Shown: positions 48,525 through 62,018 of the stretch, one piece after another
Position numbering within the stretch: the stretch's first letter is position 1
How the letters are laid out: every line of letters begins with the position of its first letter
Assembly (NCBI GenBank): GCA_024305405.1
Contig: JAKNDB010000067.1
Location: 1,320,001 to 1,384,000 of the forward strand
DNA from: Dirofilaria immitis
Taxonomy: Eukaryota; Nematoda; Chromadorea; Rhabditida; Onchocercidae
Direction: 5' to 3'
DNA: 64,000 nucleotides
Translations under genes and position numbers: made by a program
The notes under the pieces: generated by a model
The model's database searches: none
What the model was told of the DNA's origin: nothing
Seen by the model: the letters and a program-made list of their open reading frames with translations, nothing else

Positions 48525-49985
48525 TGATTTTATATTTTTTCTTTAGCGATTCAAATTATAAATAGATTATTTATATTTTTAGAAGTTTTGTGCAAAATTG
48601 CAAGTAAATTATAAGTCTATGAGACATAAGCAATGTTTCAGAGAAATATTCAAAAATGAATTTTATAATTTTTCCTTTCTAACTTTGAAGAAGAAAAATA
48701 TCAGATGAAGAAAAAGAAATGTAAGAACGGGACGAAACAATTTATCATACTGATAAGTGCTGGGAAAAAAAGGGGTTAGAAGAAGCGTAATTTTTAAATT
48801 TCTCTCTTTTAATAAGATGAGAAAGCCTTTTCTATATTTGAACTTATGATATTATAACAACAGTATTGTTAATAAGTGCTTATACAAGGATCTGAATCAA
48901 ATGTGCAATACACAGGAATATCGAAGAACACAAATACAGAAAAAATAAAGAATACGAACAAATATCTTAGTGCTTACTAAGAGGTCGTATATTTCCTTTG
49001 GACCTGTCATTCTTTTTCGTATCATCACCGCTGTTTTCCGTCTTCGAATTGTGGTTCTGTTACGTCAAATTATCCCCGAACTGTTTAACCGTATTTTCGA
49101 ACTACACTGAATTGTGACTATTGGATCAAACTTGAGTTGTCGTCGAGTAACTGATTCTGACTGTCCATCGAATCATCGTTGTCGAATTATTCCTCATACT
49201 TGAGTAATTGAACCGCGATTACTCCCTTATATATCCTAGCTTGTCGACCCCAAAAGAGTTAATCTCATTTTATTAACCGATAAGTAAATCGATTGCTTTG
49301 ATTGAGAATATCGTCATATCTTTATCCTTTTAGCTTACTGATCTCATAATTTTGTCGTGCTGTTTATTTTAACGCGCCTTTCTATTTGTATACAACTATT
49401 TGTTTCGGTTTTCGCTGACAATTAGTTAGATATGAAGAGTAAGCAAAAAGAAAAATCCTTTATGTAAATTAGTTGCAAAATCAAGCATCATTTCAATTTG
49501 ATATTTATAAAAAGACGAAATTAATCTCAGCTGGATTTTTTTATGAATGAATATCTTTTTTGATCATTGACTGAAATTGAATTAATGCATTGTATCTAAA
49601 AATTTTGTGAGCATAGATATTAAATTATTGTTGAAAACTATTTATAGAAAGAAAAAATAACAGAATGCTTTGTGATGTTTTATATTTTATAAAAGATAAA
49701 TTAATCGCAATGGAAATTATGATATAAAACAATGATATCATTTTTCTTGGATAAAATGCAGCTTAAAATGAATAAATTTTAAATGATTCAGTTATGTAGC
49801 ATAGAAACCGTAGCGATGTTACGATGGAATTACTACGATATAGATCAGTGATGTTGCGACGAAACTATTACGGTATAGAGAAGACGAGGTACCATCAAAG
49901 CAATATAAATAATTAGCATAAATTGGAGCAAAAATAAAGTATAAGAATTGAAACGATGAATCCAAATTTTAGATTGAAATTAAGC
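48525..49985 (+). repeat. Segmental duplication D3, copy 2
   Basis: Almost identical to 33255-34725, including the LTR remnant at 48780-49430. It preserves the empty target site (single GATAT at about 49984) of the LTR element found at 34726. Confidence 0.9.
48780..49430 (-). mobile_element. Solo-LTR-like BEL/Pao remnant, D3 copy 2
   Basis: Same content and orientation as 33480-34170, including the TATA-like motif (about 49228) and AAAGGATAAAGATATGACG in minus orientation. Confidence 0.65.
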
Positions 49986-50149
49986 TGATATTATACTTGT
50001 TATCACTGTTATCATAAAACTTTTTGTGGCTAATATTTGATCACTTACTAGACGTTTGAAAAACTCACTTTTGATGTCGAGAAATTAAAAACTTTGTTAA
50101 GGATTTGTTATGCAACGAATTTTTGTTGTGACGGATTTTATTTTTCATA

Positions 50150-50565
50150 ACTACGATACACAAATTCATTGAGGAATATCGACAATATAATCAATAGTTT
50201 AGTTCTAGGGAAATTATATCTAGCTTCTTAATGCTAAGAGTATTAACAACTGATCCTTCGTTTTTCGAAGTCCTGGTATTCATCACACCTGTCCAACCTT
50301 TATTACCATTCTCCTCATCCATTCTAGGCGGTCCTTTTGCCCGTAGTAGACCGGAAGCTTGAAATAAAATTTGCGGATACTCTAAAGTCTGCCTTCAAAC
50401 ATATTCTTCTTCACTTAATAATAGTCCGTTGAGAAACTGACTTGGATCACGAAAAGGATACAGATAACCAGTAAAGAATGCATCGATAATGGCTATCTGA
50501 AATTGATTTTGTTCATAAATAGTAGGAACATTTTAAATTTCTTTTCAGATATTCAAATTTAGCCA
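50150..50565 (-). pseudogene. Mini-collagen relic R3
   Basis: Same relic as R1 and R2; triplets lost, splice-site surroundings kept. Confidence 0.75.
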
Positions 50566-51619
50566 TAATTAAATTTCACTTATGGATTTTGAATACAAAG
50601 TCTTTGACTTTTTCTCATACTGACAAACTTCTGCAAATTTTCGGCGATTTAGCCCAACATCTATAAACAAAGTTTAATTGCAGTCAGATTATGATTAAAA
50701 TTACGCTAAGCTAAATATAGAATGATCAAGAAGTTTGTTTTGTAACGATATGTGGAAGAAAAATCTAGACACCTAGTTTCTTATGCTATCTTGATGACAT
50801 TCTTTATATTGTCAATGGTGTACTGAAAATGAACAGTAAAAGGCAGCAAAGAATAATCCCGTTTTTTGTTATAATAATCATGATGATCTTCTACATTGCA
50901 ATAAATTGTTTCGCATATACAGAAAGCTAAAAATAGCATCGACTGAAAGTTTTATGATATATTTAGGTAAACAGAAAATCCAAGACGGATGATTATCTTA
51001 CAAACATCCGGCATTATTCAAATTTTTGAATCGTTGCAGTCTATCGAAATTTTAAAATCAGCTTTTCCATCTAATTCCAATTCGACAACTTGTCTTTTTA
51101 TCACTTATTTAATCTTTCCTTCTTTAATTTTGAATCATCATATATCACAGATACTATCAGTGATTTTCTATGTCGCATATTGCTGCATTCAATACCATTA
51201 TTCTACAATGAATTCTTGAAATGATTCTTTATTTTATAAATTTTAGGGAGATTCATATTTGAAATTCCAATTTCCTATTATAAATGTACTTGTTTTTGAA
51301 ATTAGTTTCATTGGTTTCAATTTAAATTTCAAAATCCTTTTCTGACATTCCCGATAATATTATGTTGGTTCTTATAGGAGAAATCTCTAAATTTCACGAT
51401 TATAAATTGGCTCTTACATTTCCGAAAAGTTAGATTTTTAAGAGAAACATTTTAATTCTGATCTACCAATTATGATTTATCCCAACAAATTATGAATTAT
51501 AAATAAGAAGATGAATTCATCCGTGGAAAATTTCTATTGGGAAGACGATCTTTGAAGAAATTTAAATACTCCGTTTAGCACCCTTTTTTTCGTCATTTTC
51601 AAATTTTCAAGCCAAAAAA

Positions 51620-52137
51620 GTGATATTCGAAAAATTTTTACTATTTGTGATTACAATCAATTTCAGATTGTCAATACCAATGCACATTTTTAATATTTCT
51701 CTATTGATTACCTCTTCAATATTTTTCTATTTGTTGTCTTCAACAGTCCAAGTAAGTTTACCAAGTGTTGGTTTTTAGGTAAAAAATCACTAAGAAAAAA
51801 TGAGAATCAGAAAAAATGATAATTAAAAAAGTAAAATCAGTAAAAATGAAAATCAGACATTTGAAATCGAGCTTCAAAGCATTAGCAAATTTTTTTGCAG
51901 GCTTGCAGCCCATTACAGGCAATGGGACCGCCTGGAACAGATGGACAGAATGGTGAAAAAGGACTGCCAGGGATACCAGGAACACCAGGATATCGAGGAA
52001 GAATGGGACCAGCTGGAGATCGAGGAGATCCGGGACCAAGAGGCCTTCCCGGACATCAAGGACCATATGGACCGCAGGGCGATCAAGGACGCAAAGGACT
52101 GAAAGGACCACCAGGAACGGTGATAGGGAGACGATAA
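51620..52137 (+). CDS. Mini-collagen copy 6, expected ATG replaced by GTG
   Basis: Exon 1 equivalent is 51620-51751 (44 codons) and exon 2 is 51901-52137, phase 0. Exon 2 is almost the same as copy 1 (22 Gly-X-Y triplets with [13 protein letters not shown]; ends VIGRR). At the position of the copy 1 start the sequence reads GTGATATTC, so that ATG is lost; the next in-frame ATG is in VPMHIF-like sequence at 51683 (here IPMHIF). Either this copy makes a shortened N-terminus or none. Alternatively the real first exon lies upstream and the CAATTTCAG at 51656-51666 is an acceptor, in which case the change is harmless. Confidence 0.6.
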
Positions 52138-52989
52138 AATAAATGATAGAATGTGCTGGAATAAACCAATTTCCCTGGTCGTAACAGTTTTTTAGTTTGG
52201 GTATTTTCGACATTAGTAAATCATAAGTGTGCTCATCTTATTGCATTGCGAAATTCACAGGGTTAGGTCTTAAAATATCGATTATGACTAAAATATCGAT
52301 ATTTTAACAAATTTTGTCCGTAAATGTTGAAATATAAATTTTGGATTTTCTGAAACAAGTGATTGATTTATGGTATTTTCAAATCACAAATTGATGAAAT
52401 TACTATTGCTATGATATTAATCTATTACTATTGCTATTATATTAATAAAACTATTGCTATTATATTAATAATTCATAATAATGTTAGATTTAACCTTAGG
52501 TTCTACGGACACATAATCAGAAGAAGAATCATCATGAATAGTATTATTTGTTATTGTCCATAGAATATATATATATATATATATGTAGAGTTAAACGGCA
52601 CTATATACATATATATATCAGAACAAAGAATGAAAGATGAATGACATTTGAAATGTATAGGGAAGTTTTGATCGTTATAACATTCCGAATAATTAGCATA
52701 GATTTCGATATCTTAAACTGCATCGAGCTGACCGAAGGTTGAGAAAAAGTTTTTATGCTGAGATTTGGATAAATGATTCATTTATTTGAGAAACATCATT
52801 ATGAAAGAAAAAAACACATCATTAATTCTCTGAGTGAAAGATTTCTATTGGGAGATGGTCATTGAAAAATAGAAATACTACGTTTGACATTTCTTTGTTT
52901 TCATCATTTCCGTAATTTTAAACAACAACAAAAATTTTGAATATTTGAAAAGAAATTTAAAAAAATTCTTACTACTGGTTAATGCAATC

Positions 52990-53383
52990 AATTTCAGGTT
53001 AATAACAATAAATCTTTTAGTATTTTCTTATTAGTTATCTATACATACACTTCTCAATCCAAGTAAATTCTCGAATGGATTATTTATCGATAAGAAATGA
53101 TGCGTTTAAAAATAGAGAATTTAAACTATTCATTAATTTTGTTTAAAGTATTCATTAATTTTATATTCAGACTTGCGACCCATCATGAACAGAAGGAATA
53201 CCTGGGTCGAATAGAGAATGCAATAAAGGACCGAGAGGGCAGCCAAAAACAATAAGACCTCCAGAAAGAGTGGGGAGATTGGAGAACGGAAAACCGGGTT
53301 CAAAAAGCATGAGTGAATATAAAAAAATTGAGAGTATGGACCACTTAGCGAGCAAGGAAAAATTGAAAAGAAAGGATTGCTAG
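52990..53383 (+). pseudogene. Degenerate collagen, downstream of copy 6
   Basis: Near-identical to 17340-17730 (acceptor at 53162-53170, TAG at 53381-53383). Confidence 0.7.
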
Positions 53384-53639
53384 GAAAGAGTAAGATAAAT
53401 TTGGAAGTTGTTAGAAATAACAAAGCAGCTCCAACACATTTCAACATTTTTTTCATTTCAACATTAGAATTACAACATAATATTTGGAAGTCAATAAAAT
53501 TTTGAAAACTTCAAACATGGATTAATTAATGCATAGAATGTTTGGAATCACAAACGATTTATTTGTTTATATTCACTCATTTTCTCTATCCTTCACTTTT
53601 TTTTCTTCTGTTGTCATATACTGTTTTTCCAAGATAATT

Positions 53640-54390
53640 CATAACGGATAAAATCTTCCAATGTTAGTCAATTCTCCTACATCGGTTTTAACCACTTTAT
53701 CTTCTCCTTTGTTCTTCGCTTGACATATTTGAGGGCCAAAATGATGGCTCTTATTAATTTCGATCATCTACTGAATCGACTAGCATCTACAAACGGTAAC
53801 CATGCTTCCTCGACTGTTTAAGTGGATAGCTTTGATACTTTTGTAATCATCTGCTCTTCTCTTTTCATTTTTTTCATATTCATCAGCAATTTGATATTTT
53901 CACTAAGGCCATTTACTTTCAGGTTCCTTTAATCACGATGGCTCTTCCGACCATAATTTATATGTTTGAGCTCTGAAGGAGAGAATCCTTTGGTTGTTAT
54001 ATCGACTAGATTATTTGGAATATATCGGAATGATAAGTTTACCTCTATCCTGTTCTGGATGAATCTGGGTAGCAATTTTCGATCGATTTTGTATCCAATG
54101 TAATGCACATTCCGACCACAGCACAACTGGTAATTTTTCTAGTTCCAATTGCTTCATAACAAATTTGGCGACTCGTATACCAATGAGTATTGTAAGTAAT
54201 TCCAACCGTGGTATACTCATATCTTTGATTAGAGCAAGTCTTGATTTAACAAAAAGTAATGTTATTTCTTTTTCGTTGTCGTATTGATTCAAGACGTATA
54301 TCGCTGTTGAATATGCGATCTTTAAGGCATCATTGAAAACATACAGTTGTTGTTTCTTTAAGAAAGTCTTTGCCAGTCATAGTAGTTCGA
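53640..54390 (-). mobile_element. BEL/Pao RNase H remnant in D1 copy 2
   Basis: Near-identical to 18000-18735: IPRLELLTILIG, ITTKGFSPSEL, VDASRFSR on the minus strand. Truncated on its 5' side by the junction at about 54390. Confidence 0.85.
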
Positions 54391-54394
54391 TAAC

Positions 54395-55660
54395 ATTTGT
54401 TGGAAATCGATTATAATTCAAGTTCAATTTGATAGCTATTCAAGGCAGTTCTTCGATAGCAATAGTTCGACTTAATTCGACAGGAACAACAGTTCGGAGG
54501 GCAATTCAACACAACAGGAATCACTGTTCGAAGACCAAGAAATAGCAGTGGTAAAACGAGAGAAGAACGACTTAAGAGGTATGATCCATCTCATCGTTTT
54601 TCCCCAGCAGCTCCCATCCGACCATCGAGCCGAAGGATATATAAGGAAGAAGAGATTGTGGTCCAAATTTGAGGAGCAATTCGGTGATGACGACTCGACA
54701 ACGACGACTCCACGGCTAAGCGAGAGCGGTTACCGACGACAGCTTGTCATCTAAGGTGGGTTGATCTCATTTTATTAGATGAGTAAGTCGAGTGCTTTAA
54801 TTGAGAATATCTTCATATCTTTATCCTTTTAGCTTACTGATCCCATAGTTTGACGCGCTATTTACTTTAATGTTCTTTTTAACATTTTTCTCTGTGGAAT
54901 TTCTATAAAATTTGTTCATCATAGTGTAAATTCTAGCTCTCCTTCTTCGATGACCTCGTCGGCTTATGCCTGTCAATTAGAATTCATTTTGGTCTTCACC
55001 TGTTAGTCGATCTTTTTCAGTTTGTAATGCTTATGGGCCACTCGATATTTCCCTTCGAACTTAAGAACCCAACGTACAATAGTTCGTAGCACATTTTAGC
55101 CATTTACTGAAACGAATTCCTTCTCTAGGTTTAAAATCTAATTCAATAAAGCGATTTTTGGGTAAATGATTTCATATGAGCTATTATTTCTGCATAGTTT
55201 TTTCTTGTTCTTCGATTTCTTCCGTGAAATTAAATTTCCACTATGTCAGTTGGTTCATTTTTTCTTTTTTAACCATGATGATTCTGTCCATTACAGCTCA
55301 TATTTTCCAAGTTTTCTTGGAGATAATCTCTTTGTAAATGTTAGAATGCTCTAAATTTTCTCCTAGAGCTTCTAGTTATCGGAGCACTCTCTCAATGATT
55401 TCAACTATAGTTCTCCAATCTCTTTTGTTCATTGATTGCTTGTAGAACGATTTCTTGAAGTAAATGATTTTCCGACTTTAATGATTAAAATTTTTCGGGA
55501 GAAATATCGTAATATTTGGAATCAGTTGAACGTGGATTACAACCTTAAAGCTACTCCAAAATTCTCTCTACAACTTAGGATCACCACATTCAGAAAGCAG
55601 AATCGAAAGAATTCCGGAATTTTGCAGTAATTCTGCAAAATGTTTTAGTATTAACAGAGG
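54395..55660. mobile_element. BEL/Pao LTR piece and gag remnant in D2 copy 2
   Basis: 54395-54895 repeats the LTR pieces of 27575-28080; 54900-55660 repeats the minus-strand gag remnant of 28081-28830. Confidence 0.72.
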
Positions 55661-55979
55661 AAAATCGAGTATGAAGAGACAATAATAACTGTTGCATGTA
55701 ATAAGTATAACTTCTTGCTTATCTTGATTAATAAGATATTTAATACATCAATAAGGTCAAAAAATGATTGGAATTTTTAAATATCCGCAGAAAATATATG
55801 CTGAGATTTAAAGAATACGTTTCGTTCATTTTAATCAGAAATAAACATATGAGCTATTTCTTAATGATGCCATGGTATTTGTCCAAATGTATTAGTTCCA
55901 TTTTCCCGCTATTACGAACTTTTTCAACTCATCCATACATAACGATCCTGGTGGTTATAAAATAAAAAAAAAAAAACCA

Positions 55980-58900
55980 TGGCTTATAATAAATTCAACG
56001 AGAATCATTGAAAATAAAAGAGCCAAAAGCGATAGTGCATTCCCGGCTTTGCTTAAAATAACTGCTACTCAGATGCACACTGCTATAACATCATCACCTA
56101 AAACTTTTACTCCCATTTGTTTTAGCCGATGTTTACAATTTTAAGTACCAAATGTAATAATACATGTAACAGTAACCACAAATAATATTTAGTGATAAAA
56201 ATATTTAAAATGAATCGTAACAACTATTCTAATAATAAGGTGATATAAATCAAAATTTTGAAGAAAGATAGAAAGAAGCTAATTTACAAATTAAACAAAC
56301 TAAAGTTAAAAAATTAACGAAAGACCAATTTTCATTTTATGCAGAATATAATATATATATATATATATGTGAAACAAATGATGGTTTATTTTAATGAAAT
56401 AAACTAATGTTCAATTTAAGGATACGAATAAAAGCGTATGTACATAGAATATCAAAATATAATATTTTATAAATTCAAAAATGAAAAATATATAAATAAA
56501 ACTGTCGTTTTTAAATGGATAAAAATAATTCGTAATAGTTATACTATCATAAATTTCTTAGTATTCAGTAAATAAATAAGTAAATAAGTGGTTCTGATAA
56601 TAAATAAATGATTGTTATGTAACAAATGAATAAGCAATTAACTCTGAACGTTTAGTTTGTTCCATGGCGCCATTATAATACATCTGAAGTTTTTCCGGGA
56701 AATATTTACTAACAAATTTATTTGATCAATTATGACGATTAATCAATATCTAAGGCTTATACAAAAATATTTTGGTGAATTTAAAACTTTGAAAATTTTT
56801 TCGAATTCTTACAAATTTTGTAATTTAAAAATGTATATTGAGAACATTGAAATTACTTGAAGGTCGCAAGTGTACTCGTACGGTTAGCGAAATTCTTGTA
56901 TTTTAATAACATTCAAGTTATCTTAGTAAAAATATTAAGTAGAAAAATGTCGAGAAAGTAGCATAAGTACAAATTGCAAGTATCAATTCTTCGATCCTTT
57001 TCAGGCAAAAATTCCAGAAGACTATAAAAATTCTGGCGATAAATTAATTTGATAAAGTTTTTTTGCTTCAAAAAAATGATCTTTTAGCTAAAAAAAAATT
57101 ACGGTCAGGAAGATTAGCTGATACTAAGAAGTGAATAAGATAAAATTCCGATCTTTGAGTAGAGATACTGGTATAAAGTTAAATTATTTAGAATGAATTC
57201 ATTTTCATTATTGAAATATAAATTATTCGTTTCCATTATTGAACTGCCAATTACTCACCTCCACTGCTGGAATGTGAATCAAATCAATTTACAATACAGA
57301 GATGTATTCGCATTTGTGTATACGCTTGAATTTATGATAATATTTTATTGATATTAAATTGTAATATAATTGAAAAAAATTGAATTATTTTTCTTACATT
57401 AATTTTAATCTTCATAAAGATAATTATCATCAATAATTCTTAATATTATTGTTGTTATTATTCTTCTTATTATTATTATTATATAATAGCAGTAATAATA
57501 ACAATAATAGTAGTAATAGTAATAGTGACAATAATAAATTATTAACAATAACAACAATGACAACAATAAGTTACAGTAATATTATGAATTATTGATGATA
57601 GTTATCTTTATGATGATTAAAATTAATATAGATGAAATAGTACATCTTTTTTTTTTTCATTTACATTGCAATTTAATATCAATAAGATATTATCATAAAT
57701 GTGAATACTTCTATGTATTGTATGTTCGCATAATCTGTTATTAAACAATAAAAAAAAAAATTATAAATTGTCATATTTAATTCAGAAATATCAAATGAAA
57801 AAGATAAAAGACCAATTCTACGAAAGACGATATGATAAAATATCTATTTTTCCAGTTAGACTAATAAAACAAACATTTTGCATCATTTCTGTAATTAACA
57901 TTATTACACGGTAAAAGAAGAATGAAATAAAGTTTGAAGAACGATAATGAAAATGAACGAAAAAACAATGAAAAAAATGAAAAAAAAAAAAAACGAAATA
58001 CTAACTACTTAAGAATTATTTAAAAAAGTAAATCTATTAGTTACGATATTTTGAAAGTTCCACAATTCAATTCTAATTAATTAATATATATCAATAAAAT
58101 ATCATTATTATAACATTACAATTATTAAATATTAAGAAGATAAGAATCAATTTTGAATGAAGATAGTGATAGATGAAACGAAGATTTGAGAAAAAAAACA
58201 AGCAATCATCAAATTACATGTATATTTTAGCATCATTGTAAAATTAATTTTATTTGTGGGATTAATTTTATGATGGAAAAAAACAGAATGAGAAGGAAAA
58301 TAAAGGAAATATTCGTTTTTATTATTGAAATATAAATTATTCATTTCCATCATTATAATCATCAAATATCCATCATATATATATATATTCTTAATACAAT
58401 AAATATTTCCTGTGAATGAGCATAATTATATTTTAATGCTTCATTATCATATGCATTTCAAATATCAAATTTTCAAAATAAAAATTTTGTCTTTTCTTTC
58501 ATCAACTGAAACGAATAATTTCGCTTTGATAATGAGGATGAATAATTTATGATTTAATAATGAAAAAAAAAAATTATTATTATTTACCTTAATAATTTTG
58601 AAGTGAATAATTTACATTCCAATAATGGAAATGAATAATTTATATTTCAATAATGAAAATGAATGATTCACAGAACGATAATGAGAATGAATAAACAAAT
58701 TGTATTTTATAATATTTTTATTAATATTAGCCCCAAATTTGTTGCGATAATAAAAATCGTTAAACGAATATAATTGTTTGTAACGATAAAATGCAAATGA
58801 TATACTTCAAAAAAAAAAAAATTGCTTATCAAATTTTGATAAAAAAATTTGTATCATTCAATTAGTCAATTTATTCATATTGATATTTCGTATTGTTTAA

Positions 58901-61900
58901 TATGAATAAAAGCGGTAAAATGAAAAAGATTGATGAATAGATGAAAATGATTGATAAATGGTTGAGTGATTATTCCATTCCTTTTAAATTTTATCTATGC
59001 AAACTAATTAGTATTTAATAATTAGTTTAAGAAAAATCATTAGCGGTACAATCTTAAATAATCAATAAATGCTTAAAATAATATAATGCTTAATTAGCCA
59101 GCAAAATATGCATGTGATATATCATAAAAAAAAAAAAAAAAAGCAGTTATTTAGAAAAAGATAAATAGGCATAATTGGGAAATTTTTTTACTTAATTTTA
59201 ATTTGAATATTACTTAATTTTGATTTGAATATCATTAATTTTAATTAATTGATTATTTGCGCAAACTTATTTAATAAATTACACATAGCCTATAAATTAA
59301 ATAAAATTAAAGATATTCAAATTGTTAGTTATGCAATAAATGTCTGTTATTTATACGAAATTAGTTTGGCTGCTAAATTTCCGCATATGTTTTGCAAGAT
59401 TTTTCAATTTTTCTAATTTCGCTCGTAAAATTTTTGAAGAAATGTGATAGCAATGATAATAAGGCTATATTATTAATAATAGCATAATTTTGATCTTACG
59501 ATTTGATTAATTAAGATAAGGTCAAATTTGAAAGAGCTTTCGGAAAAATTCATCTTGCAAGAATTTAAAATAATCTTTTCTTCTAAATTTTAAAGTTTTC
59601 AAATATTTTTCAATAGATATTTTTTAATCTGTTCGATAAATTCTTAGTATTGGAATTAGTTTAGAAATAACAAAAGTTGAGACGATAGAATGAAATTAAA
59701 ATGAAATTTACAAAGTTTACACTCAGTAATGTAAAAGTTCGTATGACAAGAAAATAAATTTGGGATTTTGGTGAAATTGATAAAATCTAAAAAAAAGTAT
59801 TTCATTATCTTAATCATATGACGATTATCATTTTTGTCATTTATTTCAGCTATACGATATGGTAATAATAATGCGAATCAGATGATAATAACAATAATAA
59901 TAATAAATCAAAAAAATTTTTAACGTAAATTTAGGAAAAATTTTTAAAATATATCAATAAATGGCTTATCAATCGAGGATTGGCTAAACTATCAATAAAT
60001 TTTATTAAAACTATCGATAAATTTTATTGCATCATATGCTAATAAATGAACTTATAGAAAAATTTTTATTTTCAAACTTTTTGTCATTTTTGAATTTTTG
60101 ATTTTAGATTATTTTATTTACTATATTCCTAATATAATTTTTTTATTCATTAATTTCATTTGCTTTATTGATTTTCACATATCTATTTATAATAACGGTG
60201 AATTGAATAATCATACCTGCTCTCAGATAGTATATTCTCGGCATATTTTCAGTACATTTTCAGCATATATTCAGCGTATTTTCAGTATATTTTTAATTTT
60301 TAGTTTTTAGTAATCAAATTTTAATTAATTAAATATTAGCATCGTTTTAGAACTTCAATAACTTTATATTTTGAACTAATAATTTAAGCTTTAGACTGCA
60401 TCAAATTTCTTGCTTCATTGATCACTATTAATTTCCATCTTTGGTCTAACAAAAATTCAGATGTAATCTTTTTCAAATTACATCTCTTCGCAGTCATTAG
60501 TAATAATGCAATATATCAATAGTGATGACATTTTTATTTAATGATAATTATTAGCAATAATGATTAATAATGATTAGCCATTATATTTCGAAGTGTTATA
60601 GTCAGATATATGCACATACGTTTCACTGTTTCTTCCTTCACAACTTTCTCCAGGAATTAAAAACTTAAAAGAAGGAAATAGAAAAAATTTCGTAATTTTA
60701 TTAAACTTATTTCAACAGTTTAATTAATATGATAAATAATGATAATTTAAATTGAGCAGAAAATTAAAAATTGATAAAACTCTAAGCATTTAATATTCCG
60801 ATAGGAAATCACAACCATTTTTATTGCTAATTTAAAAACGAATTATTAATTCACTGAAATATTGCTGTATATCTAAAAATTGCAATACCTTACTAACTTG
60901 TTAATTTGTATTTGCAATAATAAATACTAAATTTAGGATGTGATTACAATATAGTGATTATTTTGTTTTATGTATTTTGTAGCAAGTGTTTATTAGATTA
61001 CTCATTTTTAAATTTATCTAAACATTTATCATTCTACATTTGTTTATCATCAGTTGATCAATATTCGAAGCAAACATATTATTATCGGATAAATTGGATT
61101 ATTAAATTTATCATTTATTCAAATAATTCATGTCTTAATTATTTCTTAGTAAAGTAAAACAGTTTAATTGATATCCAAATTAATGCTTGATTATTTCTTA
61201 AATTTACCAAATATTTAAATCATCAAAAAAGATTTCAAGTCACTAAAATTTGTTGAATTTACAAAATATATTTGAAAGATTGGATACTAATTAGATTTGC
61301 TTAAGTAATAATTTTTCCATTCGTTTAAACACAAATTTGTCAAATGAAAAAGTTAAAAATAGAAGTAATCATTTATTGTAATTAATCGAATCACAGGAGA
61401 TAATTATTTCGAAATACAAAGTAATCATGTATCAAAACTAATCGAATAAATCAATTAATAAGAAGCTAAAAATGAAAAAAAAAAGTTTATTCTTTTAAGA
61501 CAAAATAAAGGAACTATGTATGGTAAGAAATTAATTAATAAGAAATTAATTAACCATCAAAATTCCTTCACTGACCTTTTCTCTCTCTTCTTTATATGTA
61601 AAAAGCTATAATTTGCTACTTAAAAATTTGTTGTCTTATTGTTTATTTATTCATTATAATTTGCCATCTTTTGATCATTTTAATTTCTTCATATTTCGAT
61701 GATGATATCAATAAAAACCTATTAGTGATGATAATCAAATTTAATGCTTATTGTTGTTATTATCACTCATTTATATCTTAATATAAATATTTCTAGTGTT
61801 TTCATATTTGAAAATATCACTGTTATTGAATGATCGGAATATGACGAAATTAAAATAATGGATAATTAAATGGATAAAATGATTAATTTCATTTTAGATT

Positions 61901-62010
61901 AAAATCTTTGAATTTATTTAATTTTTCGTATAAACAATATTATTTAGTAGTAAGTAAAAATAATTGTTTCATATTTTGCTTTTTTCTTCTTCCATATTGA
62001 TCGAATAAAT
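55980..62010. other. Gene-free AT-rich region
   Basis: No conserved coding sequence on either strand. A recurring motif of the form AATGAATAATTTATATTTCAATAATG, in various diverged forms, lies near 57200, 58320 and 58590-58690. The open frame at 60098-60310 is hydrophobic low-complexity sequence and not credible. Confidence 0.55.
57300..57725. repeat. Large imperfect palindrome
   Basis: 57300-57450 matches the reverse complement of 57575-57725 (for example ATAAAGATAATTATCATCAATAATTC on the left and its mirror at 57590-57620 on the right). The centre is trinucleotide-rich. Only the left arm survives in D2 copy 1 (30480-30620). Confidence 0.8.
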
Positions 62011-62018
62011 TTATCAGC

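Larger units (their letters stand above)
50650..54390 (+). repeat. Segmental duplication D1, copy 2
   Basis: See copy 1 at 14970-18735. The first 350 bp (50650-51000) are closer to 46640-46990 than to 14970-15320, so this copy is itself a mosaic. It is joined at about 54390 directly to D2 copy 2. Confidence 0.87.
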
